NCBI RefSeq assembly: GCF_037176765.1
Contig: NC_090025.1
Span: forward strand, 168,938,822-169,002,821
Source of the DNA: Anolis sagrei
Lineage: Eukaryota > Chordata > Lepidosauria > Squamata > Anolidae
Length of the DNA: 64,000 nt
Direction of reading: 5' to 3'
Part shown: positions 10,446 through 21,290 of the stretch, piece by piece
Layout: every line of letters starts with the position of its first letter
Position numbering within the stretch: position 1 is the stretch's first letter
The notes under the pieces: generated by a model
What the model saw: only the letters and a program-made list of their open reading frames with translations
Told to the model about the DNA's origin: nothing
Databases searched by the model: none
Translations under genes and position numbers: made by a program

Positions 10446-11074
10446 ATGGGCTCCTAGGTGGCACTGCAGGTTAAACCACTGCGCTGCTGAACTTGCTGAC
10501 CAAAAGGTTGGCAGTTCAAATTTGGGGAGCTAGATGAGCACCCATTGTTAGGCCGACCTTCCAACCAAGCAGTTCAAAAACATGCAAATGTGAGTAGAGC
10601 AATGGGTATTGCTTCTGCGAGAAAGTAACAGTGCTCCATGCAGTCGTGCCAGCCACATAATCTTGGAGGCGTCTCCGGACAACACCGGCTCTTCAGCTTA
10701 GAAATTGAGATGAGCACCACCCCCCAGAGTTGGACATGACTAGACTTAATGTCAAGAGGAAACCTTTACCTTTACCATATAATGCAGTTTCAAAATGGTT
10801 TGACTGCATTGACCTATATTATGTGGCAGTGTAGACTCGTATATTCCAGTTCAATGCAGTTAAAGCGCATTCTGAAACTGCATTATATGACAGTATAGAT
10901 GGGACCTTTGATGAGCATTCTCTCTCCAGCTGTGTTGGACTATAACTTCCACAATCCGTTAGCCAGTGGTTGCTGAGAATGATTCAATATAATATCACAA
11001 ATACCTAAAAAGTGGATTTTGTTTGTATGGTTGTAAATCAGTTTTGTTCCTGGGGAAAACTAAATGTGGGTCAA
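10446..11074. repeat. Segmental duplication, copy B (partner 3202-3832)
   Basis: SINE (10448-10776), MITE right part (10777-10907) and unique flank in the same order as copy A. It lacks the left MITE end present in A, so the duplicated piece begins at or within the SINE head. Confidence 0.85.
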
Positions 11075-11075
11075 A

Positions 11076-11197
11076 TGGAGATGAGCACCCCCCCCCCCCC
11101 AGAGTCAGACACAAGTAGACTTAATCTTTACTAGTATGAAAAATTTGTCTTTTGACAAAAGCCACATTTACTGGCTTCCACATGGAATCCGTTCCTC

Positions 11198-11239
<42 letters not shown>
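11076..11239. repeat. Direct repeat right of duplication copy B
   Basis: SINE tail fragment with a C13 run (11088-11100), then TTTTGACAAAAGCCACATTT and an (ATT)n run (11198-11239). It is homologous to 10228-10430. Confidence 0.8.
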
Positions 11240-11241
<2 letters not shown>

Positions 11242-11510
11242 TTATTTATTTATTACCCCCCTTTATCTCCCTAAAGGGGACTCAAAGCCGTTTAACAATT
11301 GTAGCTGTAAAGCTTCCATAGAGTGTATATAACTGGAAGATGTGATTTGGAGAAGGGTGTTGTATTTGTAGTTCTTTTACTGATCCATGTGTACTCCACC
11401 TGATCTTAGTAAAAAAAGCCAATAAGCAAAAGACCCAATCTTTCAAATTCTGTCCAACACGTACCCGTAGTGTGTTGGGATAGTCCCATTTTTCACTAAC
11501 TCAAGTCAGG

Positions 11511-11711
11511 GAGCATCTACACTGTAGAATGAACACAGCTTGACGCCATTTTAACTACCTTGGCTCAGTGCTATGGGATCCTAGGGTTTGTAGTTTCATG
11601 ATGCCTGAGCACTCTTTGGAAGAGAATGCTAAAGAACCCATAGCATTGAGCCAAGGCAGTTAAAGTGGTGTCAAACTGCCTTAACTTTACAGTATAGATA
11701 TGCCTTCAGTT
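11511..11711. mobile_element. MITE with 'atagcattgagcca' core
   Basis: The inverted ends GCATCTACACTGTA and TACAGTATAGATATGC are imperfect. The internal mirrored parts are TTGGCTCAGTGCTATGGG and its complement. The same family recurs at 27000-27235. Confidence 0.7.
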
Positions 11712-12840
11712 GATGATTTCCTAATCAAAATATAGAAACAGAGATCATTATGGAGAACTTCCAACCTCTGTTGCTGCAAGACCCATGGCCGAGACACCAC
11801 ATCATCCTTGGGCTACGAGGGATCGCCTAATTAAGCGTAACTTGAGATCTGACTGCTATACAATTAGGAAGCTAATCTTCATATATGTTGCCATATATGT
11901 TGGATTCTTTAAAAAAAACTGGCAGTTTGTAGGACTTTCTCCACAGAGGCTTTTTGAGCCTGAGCAAATCAAGCTTTCCAACAGAAGATACTAGTGAGAC
12001 ACTGAGAACAAGATCCTCCAAGGATGTTAGAATAGTATGTCATGGAATTGCGCAAAAAGAAAAATGTGCAACCCAAATATAAAGCTATCCTTGGAACATT
12101 AAAGTAGATGTATATCCATCTTTATTCAGATTTCTTCTTTAAACAAAGCTCACTTTGTTTAAAAAATCTCAGTCTAGTCTTCAGTGATTTCTACAATTGA
12201 CTCTGATAATCATGCATAATACCAATTAAGTGTGGTTTGTTTACCCCAAAACCAGAGAAATCTTGTCAGAAGAAAATGATATGAGGTGCGGAGAAGCGTG
12301 ACCCATTGCTGAAACATATCCTCACCTTTGCTTTGAATTCTCAGTACATCAAATGGAAATTTCCCTTTTTGAAGTGAGTTTTCTTGAAGTGAGTTTTCTT
12401 TTCATCTTGATCTTCTTCTCTTTTTTTTTTTTTTTAAAAAGTCCAAGCAATAAGTAGATAGTTTTCTTTCATTTGTGAGTAAATGATCTGTTAATGTTTA
12501 CTGTCTGGATTTAACAGGCAGAACTATATATGCCCGGGTGTGTTTATGGGACACAACTATTGGAATTGTTTCTAACGGCTGTTAGGATTCAAGTTCACAT
12601 TCAGATTGTTTAGGGAGGGACATTGAGTATTTTAAACTAGAATGTCCTGGTGACTCACAAAACTACATTTGGCCTTTCATTTCCATGGATTCCATAATCA
12701 GCTTGGGAGAAATATTGGGGGGGGGGGGGGGGGTACGAAAAGCAAACCTTGATTTTGCTATTCCACATTAGGGATATCGTTTGACTATATTGTAAAAAAT
12801 GTTATTGAAGGTTGCAATATTTGTACCTGCAGATCTAAGG
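11712..12840. other. Intergenic, no gene seen
   Basis: AT-rich with a poly-T run near 12420 and a G17 run at 12717-12733. No gene is supported. Confidence 0.45.
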
Positions 12841-12841
12841 A

Positions 12842-13585
12842 TGCTTCCAGACAGCCCCAAAATCCAGAGCCTGTTGGGCTTTTACTGGAGGTGTCCAAAC
12901 GACACCTCTGTTATAAGCAAATTAATTTGCAGGTTAACCCTGCTTTATCCCGAATTAATTAGAAACCTGGCAAGACCCAAATCTTTGATAAAATCCAGGC
13001 TTCACCAGATGTGAGCCCAGTGTGGATTGGGCCGGGGATTGCGTCACTCAATCAAGGCCCAATCCACACTGCCCTCTCGGTTTTTCAAGCTCCATAAGCC
13101 TGGAAAACTGAGAAGGCACCCATTCCCTCCCCAAAAAAGCCCTTAAAAGAAGAAATAACTTATCCGGCTGCCATTAAGGTACTCCTGGAGTCCTCCTGGC
13201 ATGTAGAAATGATGCACCAGGAGATGGGGTGGGTGAGGTGGGTGGCAAGGAGGAATCTTCCTCCTTGCACACCTCCCCACCTCTTGGTGCATCATTTATT
13301 TATTTATTTATTTTGCATTATTTCTACCCCGCTCATATCAGCCCGGAGGCGACTCATGCCAGAAGGACTCCAGGAGTGCCTTAATGGTACTTCTTCTTTT
13401 TAGGGCTTTTTAGGGGTGAGTGGGGGGGGGGTGGCCCATGCCATTCTGGTAGTTACTGGGATGGCATGGGGACACCCCCCTCCCGAGATAGCCCGTGTTT
13501 TTGGAGAGAGTGTATAGATTTAAACCCATGCCAAAGTTGGTTTTTAAACCTGCTTCAGCACGTGTTTAAACCATGTCTGGAAGCA
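12842..13585. mobile_element. Long fold-back DNA element, with an L2 tail inserted
   Basis: The inverted ends are TGCTTCCAGACA (12842-12853) and TGTCTGGAAGCA (13574-13585). The middle forms a long stem around GTAGAAATGATGCACCAGGAG and its complement. An L2-like 3' end (TTTATTTATT...CTACCCCGCTC, 13292-13365) interrupts the right stem. It is non-coding and in the same family as 33258-33882. Confidence 0.7.
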
Positions 13586-13674
13586 CACTCAGTATTCCCC
13601 AGGAACTCCAGGAAGAAATCTCACACAAGTTTTTTCTCCTGTGTTTTTTCTGGTTACAGAGCATACTATCTGAG

Positions 13675-13990
13675 GTTGTTTATTTTGGTAACAGAAACAC
13701 CAAATGGATGCAATAGCAAATCAACCCTGAAGTCTTCCTGGAAGCCAAGATGGCTAAATTGCGACTGCTGTTCTTTGGATATATCATGAGAAGGCATGAC
13801 TCATTAAAGAAGACAGTAATACTTGGTAAGGTAGAAGGTAATAGGGGAAACAATGACTTTACTGGTGGATAGACACAATCAAGAAAGATACAGCCCTAGG
13901 TCCCCAAAACCTGAGCAAGACTGTTGGGAACATGCAGCTTAACACTTATGCTTGTCCAGGTCTAAGAGGACAAAGAGAAAAACAGTAAAG
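13675..13990 (+). mobile_element. RTE/BovB-like LINE remnant (ORF C-terminus)
   Basis: The plus frame reads INPEVFLEAKMAKLRLLFFG then YIMRRHDSLKKTVILGKVEG. This is the RTE/BovB C-terminal signature (FGHxMRRxxSLEKTxMLG) before frames break down. It is old and broken, with no intact domain. Confidence 0.75.
13694..13747 (+). repeat. 54-bp direct repeat unit 1 (partner 14397-14450)
   Basis: Identical to 14397-14450 except one base, although the surrounding RTE sequence is strongly decayed. The second unit stands alone, without the rest of the RTE. Confidence 0.9.
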
Positions 13991-14396
13991 CTGGTAAAGC
14001 ATACGGTCTGCAGGAAGAACATTAGCTGAATAGCTGGAGGCAGCATGTCAGTTCATTGAACTTTCCAACGGATGTAATTATCACTTGGATAAGACTCAGA
14101 TCTTAGAGGAATTGCCAGATCCTTCATGGAGGAATGAATCCCTCCCATGGAGAAACCACTGGAGACAAGGGAAGAGGAGGAGGAGGAGGTTTTCCCCATC
14201 TGGATATTGTAGTAAAAATCTGTCTGGAATAATGCATCTTCTACAGTGATCAAATGATTGATAGCAAAGGATAGACATAGAATGTGAAGCATAGATAATC
14301 AGTAAAGGTGGTTAGATGGATATGAAAGATAACTAGAAAGCAAAGATACTTCATATTTAGTCAACCCCTAATTATCTTGGTTTTTATGACCAAACT
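13991..14396. other. Intergenic, no gene seen
   Basis: No supported coding sequence. A short purine-rich AGGAGGAGG run lies near 14174. Confidence 0.4.
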
Positions 14397-14450
14397 GAAA
14401 CACCAAATGGATACAATAGCAAATCAACCCTGAAGTCTTCCTGGAAGCCA
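14397..14450 (+). repeat. 54-bp direct repeat unit 2
   Basis: The partner of 13694-13747. It lies 30 bp from the L2 insertion. Confidence 0.9.
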
Positions 14451-14480
14451 CTGCTCTTAGAGGTTGCTCTACCTCTAAGG

Positions 14481-17224
14481 TTTATTTATTTATTTATTTA
14501 TTTATTTCTGTCACTTTTACCCCGCCCTTCTCACCCCCTAGGGGGGACTCAGGGCGGCTTACAGAGAAAGGCACAATTCGATGCCTTATCACATATACAT
14601 ACATATATAAAAACAATTAAGCAATTACAAATTAAATTAAATCATCATCAATACATAGCAACACCATAAACACAATAGTAGGCTAATCCTGAGCTCAGAG
14701 TTCGGGGTTCCGTAAATCCTCTTGTCCAGTTCCAGCTCGTCATCCAATCTTTCTTTAACTGCCTGAGTGTCCAAACGCCTGGTCCCACATCCAGGTCTTC
14801 AGCCTCTTCCTAAATGAGAGAAGGGACGTTGCCGATCTAATCTCCCCGGGGAGCGAGTTCCATAGGCGGGGGGCCACCACCGAGAAGGCCCTGCTCCCCG
14901 TCCCCGCCAATCTCACTTGTGAAAGAGGCGGGGTCGCGAGCAGGGCCTCCCCAGAGGATCTTAGGTTCCGAGGTGGGACGTAGAGGGAGATCCGTTCGGA
15001 TAGATACACTGGGCCGGAACCGTTTAGGGTTTTATAGGTCAAAACCAGCACTTTGAATTGTGCTCGGAATTGGATCGGCAGCCAGTGGAGCTGACACAAC
15101 AGGGGGGTGGTGTGCTCCCTGTATGTCGCCCCAGTGAGCAATCTGGCTGCCTCACGCTGGATCAGTTGGAGTTTCCGAGCAGTCTTCAAAGGCAGCCCCA
15201 CGTAGAGTGCGTTGCAGTAATCCAATCGGGATGTAACAAGAGCGTGGACCACCGTGGCCAAGTCCGACTTCCCAAGGTACGGGCGCAGCTGGCGCACAAG
15301 TTTTAGTTGTGCAAAAGCTCTCCCGGCCACCGCCGAGACCTGGGGTTCCAGGCTCAGCGGTGAGTCCAGGATCACTCCCAAGCTGCGAACCTGCGTCTTC
15401 AGGGGGAGTGTAACCCCATCTAACACAGGCTGTAACCCTATACCCTGTTCGGCCTTCCGACTGACCAGTAGGACCTCTGTCTTGTCTGGATTCAATTTCA
15501 ATTTGTTAGCTCTCATCCAGTCCGACACAGCAGCCAAGCACCGGTTCAAGGTCTGGACAGCCTCCTTGGTGACAGGTGGGAAGGAGTGACAGATTTGGAC
15601 ATCATCTGCATAGAGATAACATCTTAGTCCGAAACTCCGAATGATCTCCCCCAGCGGCTTCATGTAGATGTTAAATAACATCGGGGACAGAATAGAACCC
15701 TGTGGGACTCCACACAACAACGGTTGTGGGGCCGAACAGGTGTCACCCAGTAACACCTTCTGGGATCGACCCTCAAGGAAGGATCGGAGCCACTGCAGAG
15801 CAGTGCCTCCGAGCCCCATATCCATGAGGCGCCCCAGAAGGATACCGTGATCGACGGTATCGAAGGCCGCTGAGAGGTCCAGCAGAATTAACAGGGACAC
15901 ACTCCCCCTGTCTAGCTCCCTGCGCAGATCATCTACCAAGGCGACCAAGGCTGTCTCAGTTCCATGTCCCGGCCTGAAGCCAGACTGTGCCGGATCTAGA
16001 TAATCAGTGTCTACCAGAAACCCCTGGAGTTGTGCTGCCACCACACGTTCCATGACTTTGCCCAAGTAGGGGAGATTGGAAACTGGCCGATAGTTGTCAA
16101 ATTGAGTGGGGTCCAGTGATGGTTTCTTCAACAGCGGTTTTATAACAGCCTGTTTTAGACTCGCTGGAAATTTTCCTTCCTGTAAGGAGGTGTTAACCAT
16201 CACCTTCACCCACTCTGCCAAACCCCCTCTGGCTTCTTTTATTAGCCAGGATGGGCAGGGGTCTAGGATGCATGTGGTGGGTCGCACCTCTCCAAGGATC
16301 CTGTCCACATCCTCAAGCTGAACCAATTGAAACGAATCCAACAAAGCTGGACAAGCAGATGTTCTCGTTACATCCCCAGAGACTGCCGTTAACATGACGT
16401 CAAAGCCTGACCGAATCCGCTCAATTTTATCCGTGAAGAATCGAGCAAATGCTTCACAGCGAGCCACCGAGTTGTCTGGGGTCTCGCATTTTGGCGGGTT
16501 TAACAGGCCCCTGACAACTCGGAAGAGCTCCGCTGGACGATTCTTCGCGGATGCAATATTGGCTGTGATAGATGTTTTTTGAGCTGCCGCTATTGCCACA
16601 CCGTAGGACCTTAAAAAGGCATTCAGGTGTGTTTGGGCTGGATTGGTGGGGTTCTGGCGCCACACACACTCTAGCCTCCTCTTCTTTCGCTTCATCGCTG
16701 CCAGCTCCTCAGTAAACCAAGGGGCTGGTTTAGCTCGGTTACTCGAGAGGGGGCGTTCCGGAGCGATTGTGTCAATTGCCCTGGTCAACTCACTATTCCA
16801 GCAGGAGACCAGGGCATCGACAGAGTCACCTGCCAAGGAGGTGGAAAAATCCCCAAGAGCCGTCAGAAAACCATTTGGATCCATAAGTCTCCTGGGGCGG
16901 ACCATTCTAATGGGTCCACCACCCCTGCGGAGGTTGGAAGGCACAGTTAGTCTAAATCTGATCAGGTGGTGATCGGTCCATGGCAATGGAGCGATGGACA
17001 GCTCCTCCAATCCGTCACCCTCATCCCATCCCTGCGCAAAAACCAAATCCAAAGTGTGCCCGGCACTATGGGTGGGACCAGATATTAGTTGGGACAGGCC
17101 CATGGTTGCCATGGCGGCCATGAAGTCCTGAGCCGCACCTGAGAGAGTGGCCTCGGCATGGACATTGAAATCTCCCAGGACCAAAAGTCGTTGGGAGCTC
17201 AAGGCCATGTCCGAGACCACTAAG
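14481..17224 (-). mobile_element. L2-clade LINE, 5'-truncated, with target-site duplication
   Basis: The minus-strand insertion is bounded by the exact direct repeat ACCTCTAAGG (14471-14480 and 17225-17234). The 3' end shows the (TAAA)n tail (antisense TTTATTTATT at 14481) and the 'gtaagccgccctgagtccccc' module. The 5' end is cut inside the endonuclease domain, the usual result of incomplete reverse transcription. The long open frame and clean duplication argue for a fairly recent insertion. Related fragments lie at 39190, 56262 and 60790. Confidence 0.95.
14755..17220 (-). CDS. L2 ORF2: partial endonuclease plus reverse transcriptase
   Basis: An open frame of 821 codons without a stop. The frame opens at a GTG at 17220, and the first ATG is at 17208. 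It begins in the APE-type endonuclease (LVLGDFNVHAE, then HTLDLVF and the catalytic TDHHLIRF). The reverse transcriptase follows with NYRPVSNLPYLGKVMERVVA, LDLSAAFDTVDH, CGVPQGSILSPMLFNIYM and the catalytic YADD in CYLYADDVQI. A C-terminal part is typical of L2 ([29 protein letters not shown]). The upstream endonuclease half is missing, so it cannot move by itself. It is a LINE-encoded protein, not a host gene. Confidence 0.93.
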   Translation of the reverse strand: MVSDMALSSQRLLVLGDFNVHAEATLSGAAQDFMAAMATMGLSQLISGPTHSAGHTLDLVFAQGWDEGDGLEELSIAPLPWTDHHLIRFRLTVPSNLRRGGGPIRMVRPRRLMDPNGFLTALGDFSTSLAGDSVDALVSCWNSELTRAIDTIAPERPLSSNRAKPAPWFTEELAAMKRKKRRLECVWRQNPTNPAQTHLNAFLRSYGVAIAAAQKTSITANIASAKNRPAELFRVVRGLLNPPKCETPDNSVARCEAFARFFTDKIERIRSGFDVMLTAVSGDVTRTSACPALLDSFQLVQLEDVDRILGEVRPTTCILDPCPSWLIKEARGGLAEWVKVMVNTSLQEGKFPASLKQAVIKPLLKKPSLDPTQFDNYRPVSNLPYLGKVMERVVAAQLQGFLVDTDYLDPAQSGFRPGHGTETALVALVDDLRRELDRGSVSLLILLDLSAAFDTVDHGILLGRLMDMGLGGTALQWLRSFLEGRSQKVLLGDTCSAPQPLLCGVPQGSILSPMLFNIYMKPLGEIIRSFGLRCYLYADDVQICHSFPPVTKEAVQTLNRCLAAVSDWMRANKLKLNPDKTEVLLVSRKAEQGIGLQPVLDGVTLPLKTQVRSLGVILDSPLSLEPQVSAVAGRAFAQLKLVRQLRPYLGKSDLATVVHALVTSRLDYCNALYVGLPLKTARKLQLIQREAARLLTGATYREHTTPLLCQLHWLPIQFRAQFKVLVLTYKTLNGSGPVYLSERISLYVPPRNLRSSGEALLATPPLSQVRLAGTGSRAFSVVAPRLWNSLPGEIRSATSLLSFRKRLKTWMWDQAFGHSGS

Positions 17225-17234
17225 ACCTCTAAGG

Positions 17235-17380
17235 TCCCATCTACACTGCCAAATAAAATCCAGGTTATCTGCTTTGAACTGGATTACATGGCAGGGTAGA
17301 CTAATATAATACAGTAGTCCCTGGTCAAAGTTGTCCCTGGTCAACATTGTCCCTGGTCAAAAAAAAAGGTTGGGAACCAC
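17235..17380. repeat. MITE end plus short tandem repeat
   Basis: GTCCCATCTACACTGCC is a Harbinger-like MITE end. Three near-tandem units of TGTCCCTGGTCAA follow (about 17315-17362), then GGTTGGGAACCACTG, which resembles a hAT right end. Confidence 0.55.
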
Positions 17381-18485
17381 TGCTTTAGAGCAAGGGTGAG
17401 ACACTACAACAGATACCTCAGAGATACTTGATATGGGCTGTCCAAAATGCAATAAAAAATACAAAACAAAGGGACTGAAAGTCTGCTTCTGATGGGAGAA
17501 GGTTAACCTTTTATGTTAAACAGAACTGGAAAGTCCTGCAACCTTTTCAGGGGTTGTTTCCTTTCATTTGGCCTTTAAAAAGGCAGTACAGGAGATTTGG
17601 GGGGGGGGGGTGGCACAAATGCAGACTTACTTTGCTCACCTCTGCTGCCAAGCATAGCAATAAAAAGTGTGCTTTCTGTTATGCATTTTGGGGGGGAGCC
17701 TTGAGTGTTCTTTGCTTGCTAGCATTTAGGTATATGTTTTAACTGTATATTTCCTTCTTATCTGCAATGTTTTATCTTAATGTTGATTGTTTAATAGATT
17801 TCATTTAAACAAACAAACCTGGCAGACACTTTTTGGAGTGCACACTGCTCTCATTAAATTCCTGGTTAGCCGCACATTAATATGCTTCAAGTCTTCTTAT
17901 GGCTTCCCAATGACAGATGTTCCTTGCAAATGCAAAAGAATTTCCTTTTGAAGCTTAGAGTCCCCATTCCTTGGTTCTAAAGAGATATCAAATGACTGAT
18001 TACTTCTGTGTACTTTATTATGGTTCCTGCTGTTTTTCTTTTGCCATTTATTGACACTGAGTAATATAACTTGAAAGGAACTTAGTCTAGCTATTACTGG
18101 GGTGAAGAGTGGGCGAATCAACTAAATAAGTCATTAAGAGTTTCAAAACAATCTCATGGCTAGGATTATCATTCTTTAAAATAGTGATAGTATCTAAGCC
18201 CTTGTAGGCTTGCAATTTCAGTGGGAATTTTTCTTTTACCATGTTTGATGGAGAGATTAAAGTGCATAGAAAAGGCCAAAACAACTGAGCATATGTCTGA
18301 GAATATCCATGGAGTCTTTAAAAAAATCTAGTAATTGTTTCACATAGTCTATGTTTTTATTAAAACATTAATTTAAGAGTGACAAGTTAGATCACTATCT
18401 GCTTTCAAAGTTTGGTAATTATATGTTTTTTGTTTTGAAGGTAGCCCTTCTGCAGACAAAGGTCAGCTTAGAAAAAAATAGGATC
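17381..18485. other. Intergenic, no gene seen
   Basis: AT-rich with a G10 run near 17600. No frame with family resemblance. Confidence 0.45.
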
Positions 18486-18493
18486 CGCTATTA

Positions 18494-19213
18494 CAGTGTT
18501 TCTCAACCTAGGGGTTGGGACTCGGGGGCGGGGGGGAGGTTTTGCCAAATACCATCAGAAAACACTGTATTTTCTGTTGGTAATGGGGGGTTCTGTGTGG
18601 GAAGTTTGTCCCAATTCTGTCGTTGGTGGAGTTCAGAACGCTCTTTGATTGTAGGTGAACCATAAATCCCAGCAACTACAACTCCCAAATGTCAAGGTAT
18701 ATTTTCTCCAAATTCCACCAGTGTTCACAGTTGGGCATATTGAGCATTCATGCCAAGTTTGGTCCAGATCCATCATTGTTTGAGTCCACAGTGCTCTCTG
18801 GATGTAGGTGAACTACAACTCGAAAACTCAATGCCCACCAAACCCTTCCAGTATTTTCTGTTGGTTGTGGGAGTTCTGTGTGCCAAGTTTGGTTCAATTC
18901 CATCGTTGGTAGAGTTCAGAATGCTTTTTGATTGTAAGTTAACTATAAATCCCAGCAACTACAACTCCCAAATGACAAAATCAATCCCCACAACCTCACC
19001 AGTATTCAGATCTGGATGTATCAGGTATTTGTGCCAAATTTGGTCCAGTGAATGACAATACATCCCACATATCAGATATTTACATTACAATTCATAACCG
19101 TAGCAAAATTACAATTATGAAGTAGAAACAAAAATAATGTTATGGTTGGGGGTCACCTCAACATGAGGAACTGTATTAAAGGGTCACAGCATTAGAAAGA
19201 TTGAGAAACACAG
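18494..19213. mobile_element. hAT element resembling SPIN/Charlie
   Basis: The ends are CAGTGTTTCTCAACCT and TTGAGAAACACAG, with an exact 8-bp target duplication CGCTATTA (18486-18493 and 19214-19221). The right 140 bp (CATTACAATTCATAACC..., GGTTGGGGGTCACC, ATGAGGAACTGTATTAAAGG) resembles, from memory, the SPIN/OposCharlie end found in several tetrapods. The middle holds two copies of a 'ttctgttggt...gttcagaatgc' module. No transposase. Confidence 0.88.
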
Positions 19214-19221
19214 CGCTATTA

Positions 19222-20848
19222 CTTTGGACCATTTGCTGATTTGGCTGCAGTTAACTGTTGGCTGATCTTTATTTGGCAGAACATGGAAAAACTTTTTTGT
19301 ATTACAGCTTCCAGAATTGCTCAGTCAATATGGCCATTACCTCAAGAATTCTGAGCATTGTAGCCCCAAAAGTAATTTTCCACCCTAGTTCCGGTATTTA
19401 AAATATCTTTTGCTACAGAGATCTGATTTTTTTATGTTGTGCTGATATCTGAAGTACAAACCAGTAGATCACAAACACAAAGCAAAGGCTGACTGTCACA
19501 AATTCATGTCGGCAAGAATGGAACATGATTCAACCACAACAAAGTTGTCTCATTGGTTTTAATGGGATCAATTCATGACTTAATGGATTTTGTTCATAGC
19601 CCGTGAATCTGTAGAGACACATAAGAACCTGAAAGCTTCAGATCCTAGAACAAATTGTTTTGAGTTTGCAAGCTTTGCTTGCCTATGCTTGCTAATGGCT
19701 AGGTTTGCTTTTCCATACCTTCCATACCATACCTGTTGGTTTGCTTTTCCATACCTTCTCTTTTCCTGCATCACTTTAAACTACCACAATTTTCTTCTTC
19801 CCTCTGTCTGTTGGGCCAATAAGTCATATATGTCACTATGCACAAACCTTTATATGTTTTATAAACTACATAGAAAGTATTCCCCATCCACATTTCAGCA
19901 TGTTGTAATTTTGCTCAATATTTGTACTGATTTTCTACAGACTGCAAATATAAATATTTGTATGAATACATATAGGAACTCTCTTCATCTTTCCCCTAGT
20001 TTTGAAAAAGGACCAAAAATATATAGAATACGTTTCCCTGTAGCTTATATATCTACACACTTTTAAAAAAATCAGATACTGCAAACAAATAGGGAGAAGC
20101 ATCTTGCATCTTAAGTGTTGATTTATTGCTCACTAGGGAATTAAATCCGGTTTCTGCCTCCTGCAGAATTCTGGGGTTTGTAGTTTAGTGAGGCTGTTAA
20201 AGGCTCCTCTAGTGTGATGAAGTAGTTAGAACTATTTTGCTTTGACCATTTGGAGAGCCAAATCCTTGACTTCATGTTGCTGATAAACAGCAGCATATTT
20301 CAGCCTCAAAAAGGGTGTTGGCAGCATTATCTCCTATTTCTATGTTCCAGAACATCCATAAGCATGATGTTAAGCAGTTTGCTTTTGCCAGTGACTTTTT
20401 TATTGTTCATAATAACGATTATAATTATACTTCTCTAAAGAGTTTCATCTTTATGGCACTTCACTACCAATTTCATTTCACAGCTCCTCGTTACATTTTT
20501 GCTCATAGGTATTTATTAGTCATACATGTACAGTTATGATAGCTCTGTTTTGAACTGCAGAGACTGGTTCTTGCTATGTATGGCCATGTGCAACTTACAC
20601 TCTTGTTTGTGAAGAATAGTGCTTAAAATCACAAATGTAGAATTAGAATCTTCTTTTGGAAGAGGGGGAATATATGCCATTCATTAATTTTACTATGTGT
20701 GTGATACAAACCTTATTCATGCCTTATTAATGTACAAGGGATTCGTGTGTTGAAGGATGACTGCCCGATTGTTTTGTTACTAATCCCCAAAAATGTTGTG
20801 GTGAGCACCCGCTCAGATTTAAGAGTCCTTTTCACAGAACCAAATACT
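19222..20848. other. Intergenic, no gene seen
   Basis: It contains a short imperfect tandem near 19705-19760 (CCATACCT units). The 158-codon frame at 19590-20066 has no domain or codon bias, and I do not call it. Confidence 0.4.
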
Positions 20849-21058
20849 CTAAAGGTGCCAGATCTTGCCTGATGTTACAAAGTAAGCAGGATCAGCCCAA
20901 TTTAGTACTTGTGTGGGAGACCACAAATACTGTAGGTCCTGTAGACTATATTTCAGGAACTGGAAAACCACCTCTGAGTTTTCTTGTCCTAAGAAAAACC
21001 CTATAAAATTGATGGGGTTGCCTTAAGTCAACAGGCAACTTGAAGTGCACATGCATGG
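20849..21058 (+). mobile_element. 5S-rRNA-derived SINE
   Basis: The head matches the 5S rRNA internal promoter region (CAGATCTTGCCTGATGTTAC, AAGTAAGCAGGATCAG, TTAGTACTTGTGTGGGAGAC). The body ACCACCTCTGAG..CCTAAGAAAAACCC and tail GCAACTTGAAG are those of the squamate 5S SINE. It is diverged. Confidence 0.85.
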
Positions 21059-21290
21059 TGCATCTAGCTCAGAGTGATATTGAGAAATTGAACCCCCAGA
21101 TTATGAAATATATAAAATTATATGAAATGAAAACTACATCTCTGCAAAACCTAGTAAGCTGCACCTTTGCAATTCTGTCTTACATTAACCTTTTTGTGTA
21201 AATTGTTTCTGGAATATTGTCTGGTTGCACCCTAGACCCAACCCTTCCCACACAATGGACTTGGAGATGGGAGGAAATTACTCAATAGAT

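Noticed and set aside
10386-11239. Tandem ATT arrays as CRISPR-like spaced repeats
   Set aside because: They are simple microsatellites in a vertebrate nuclear context, with no regular spacers.
15058-16972. Plus-strand frames of 60-111 codons over the L2
   Set aside because: They are antisense shadows of the L2 ORF.
14755-17220. The 821-codon frame as a host gene
   Set aside because: It has L2 endonuclease and reverse-transcriptase motifs, a LINE tail and target-site duplications, so it belongs to a transposon.
19590-20066. 158-codon frame as a novel gene
   Set aside because: No start context, domain, repeat-free homology or splice support. The composition is like the AT-rich flanks.
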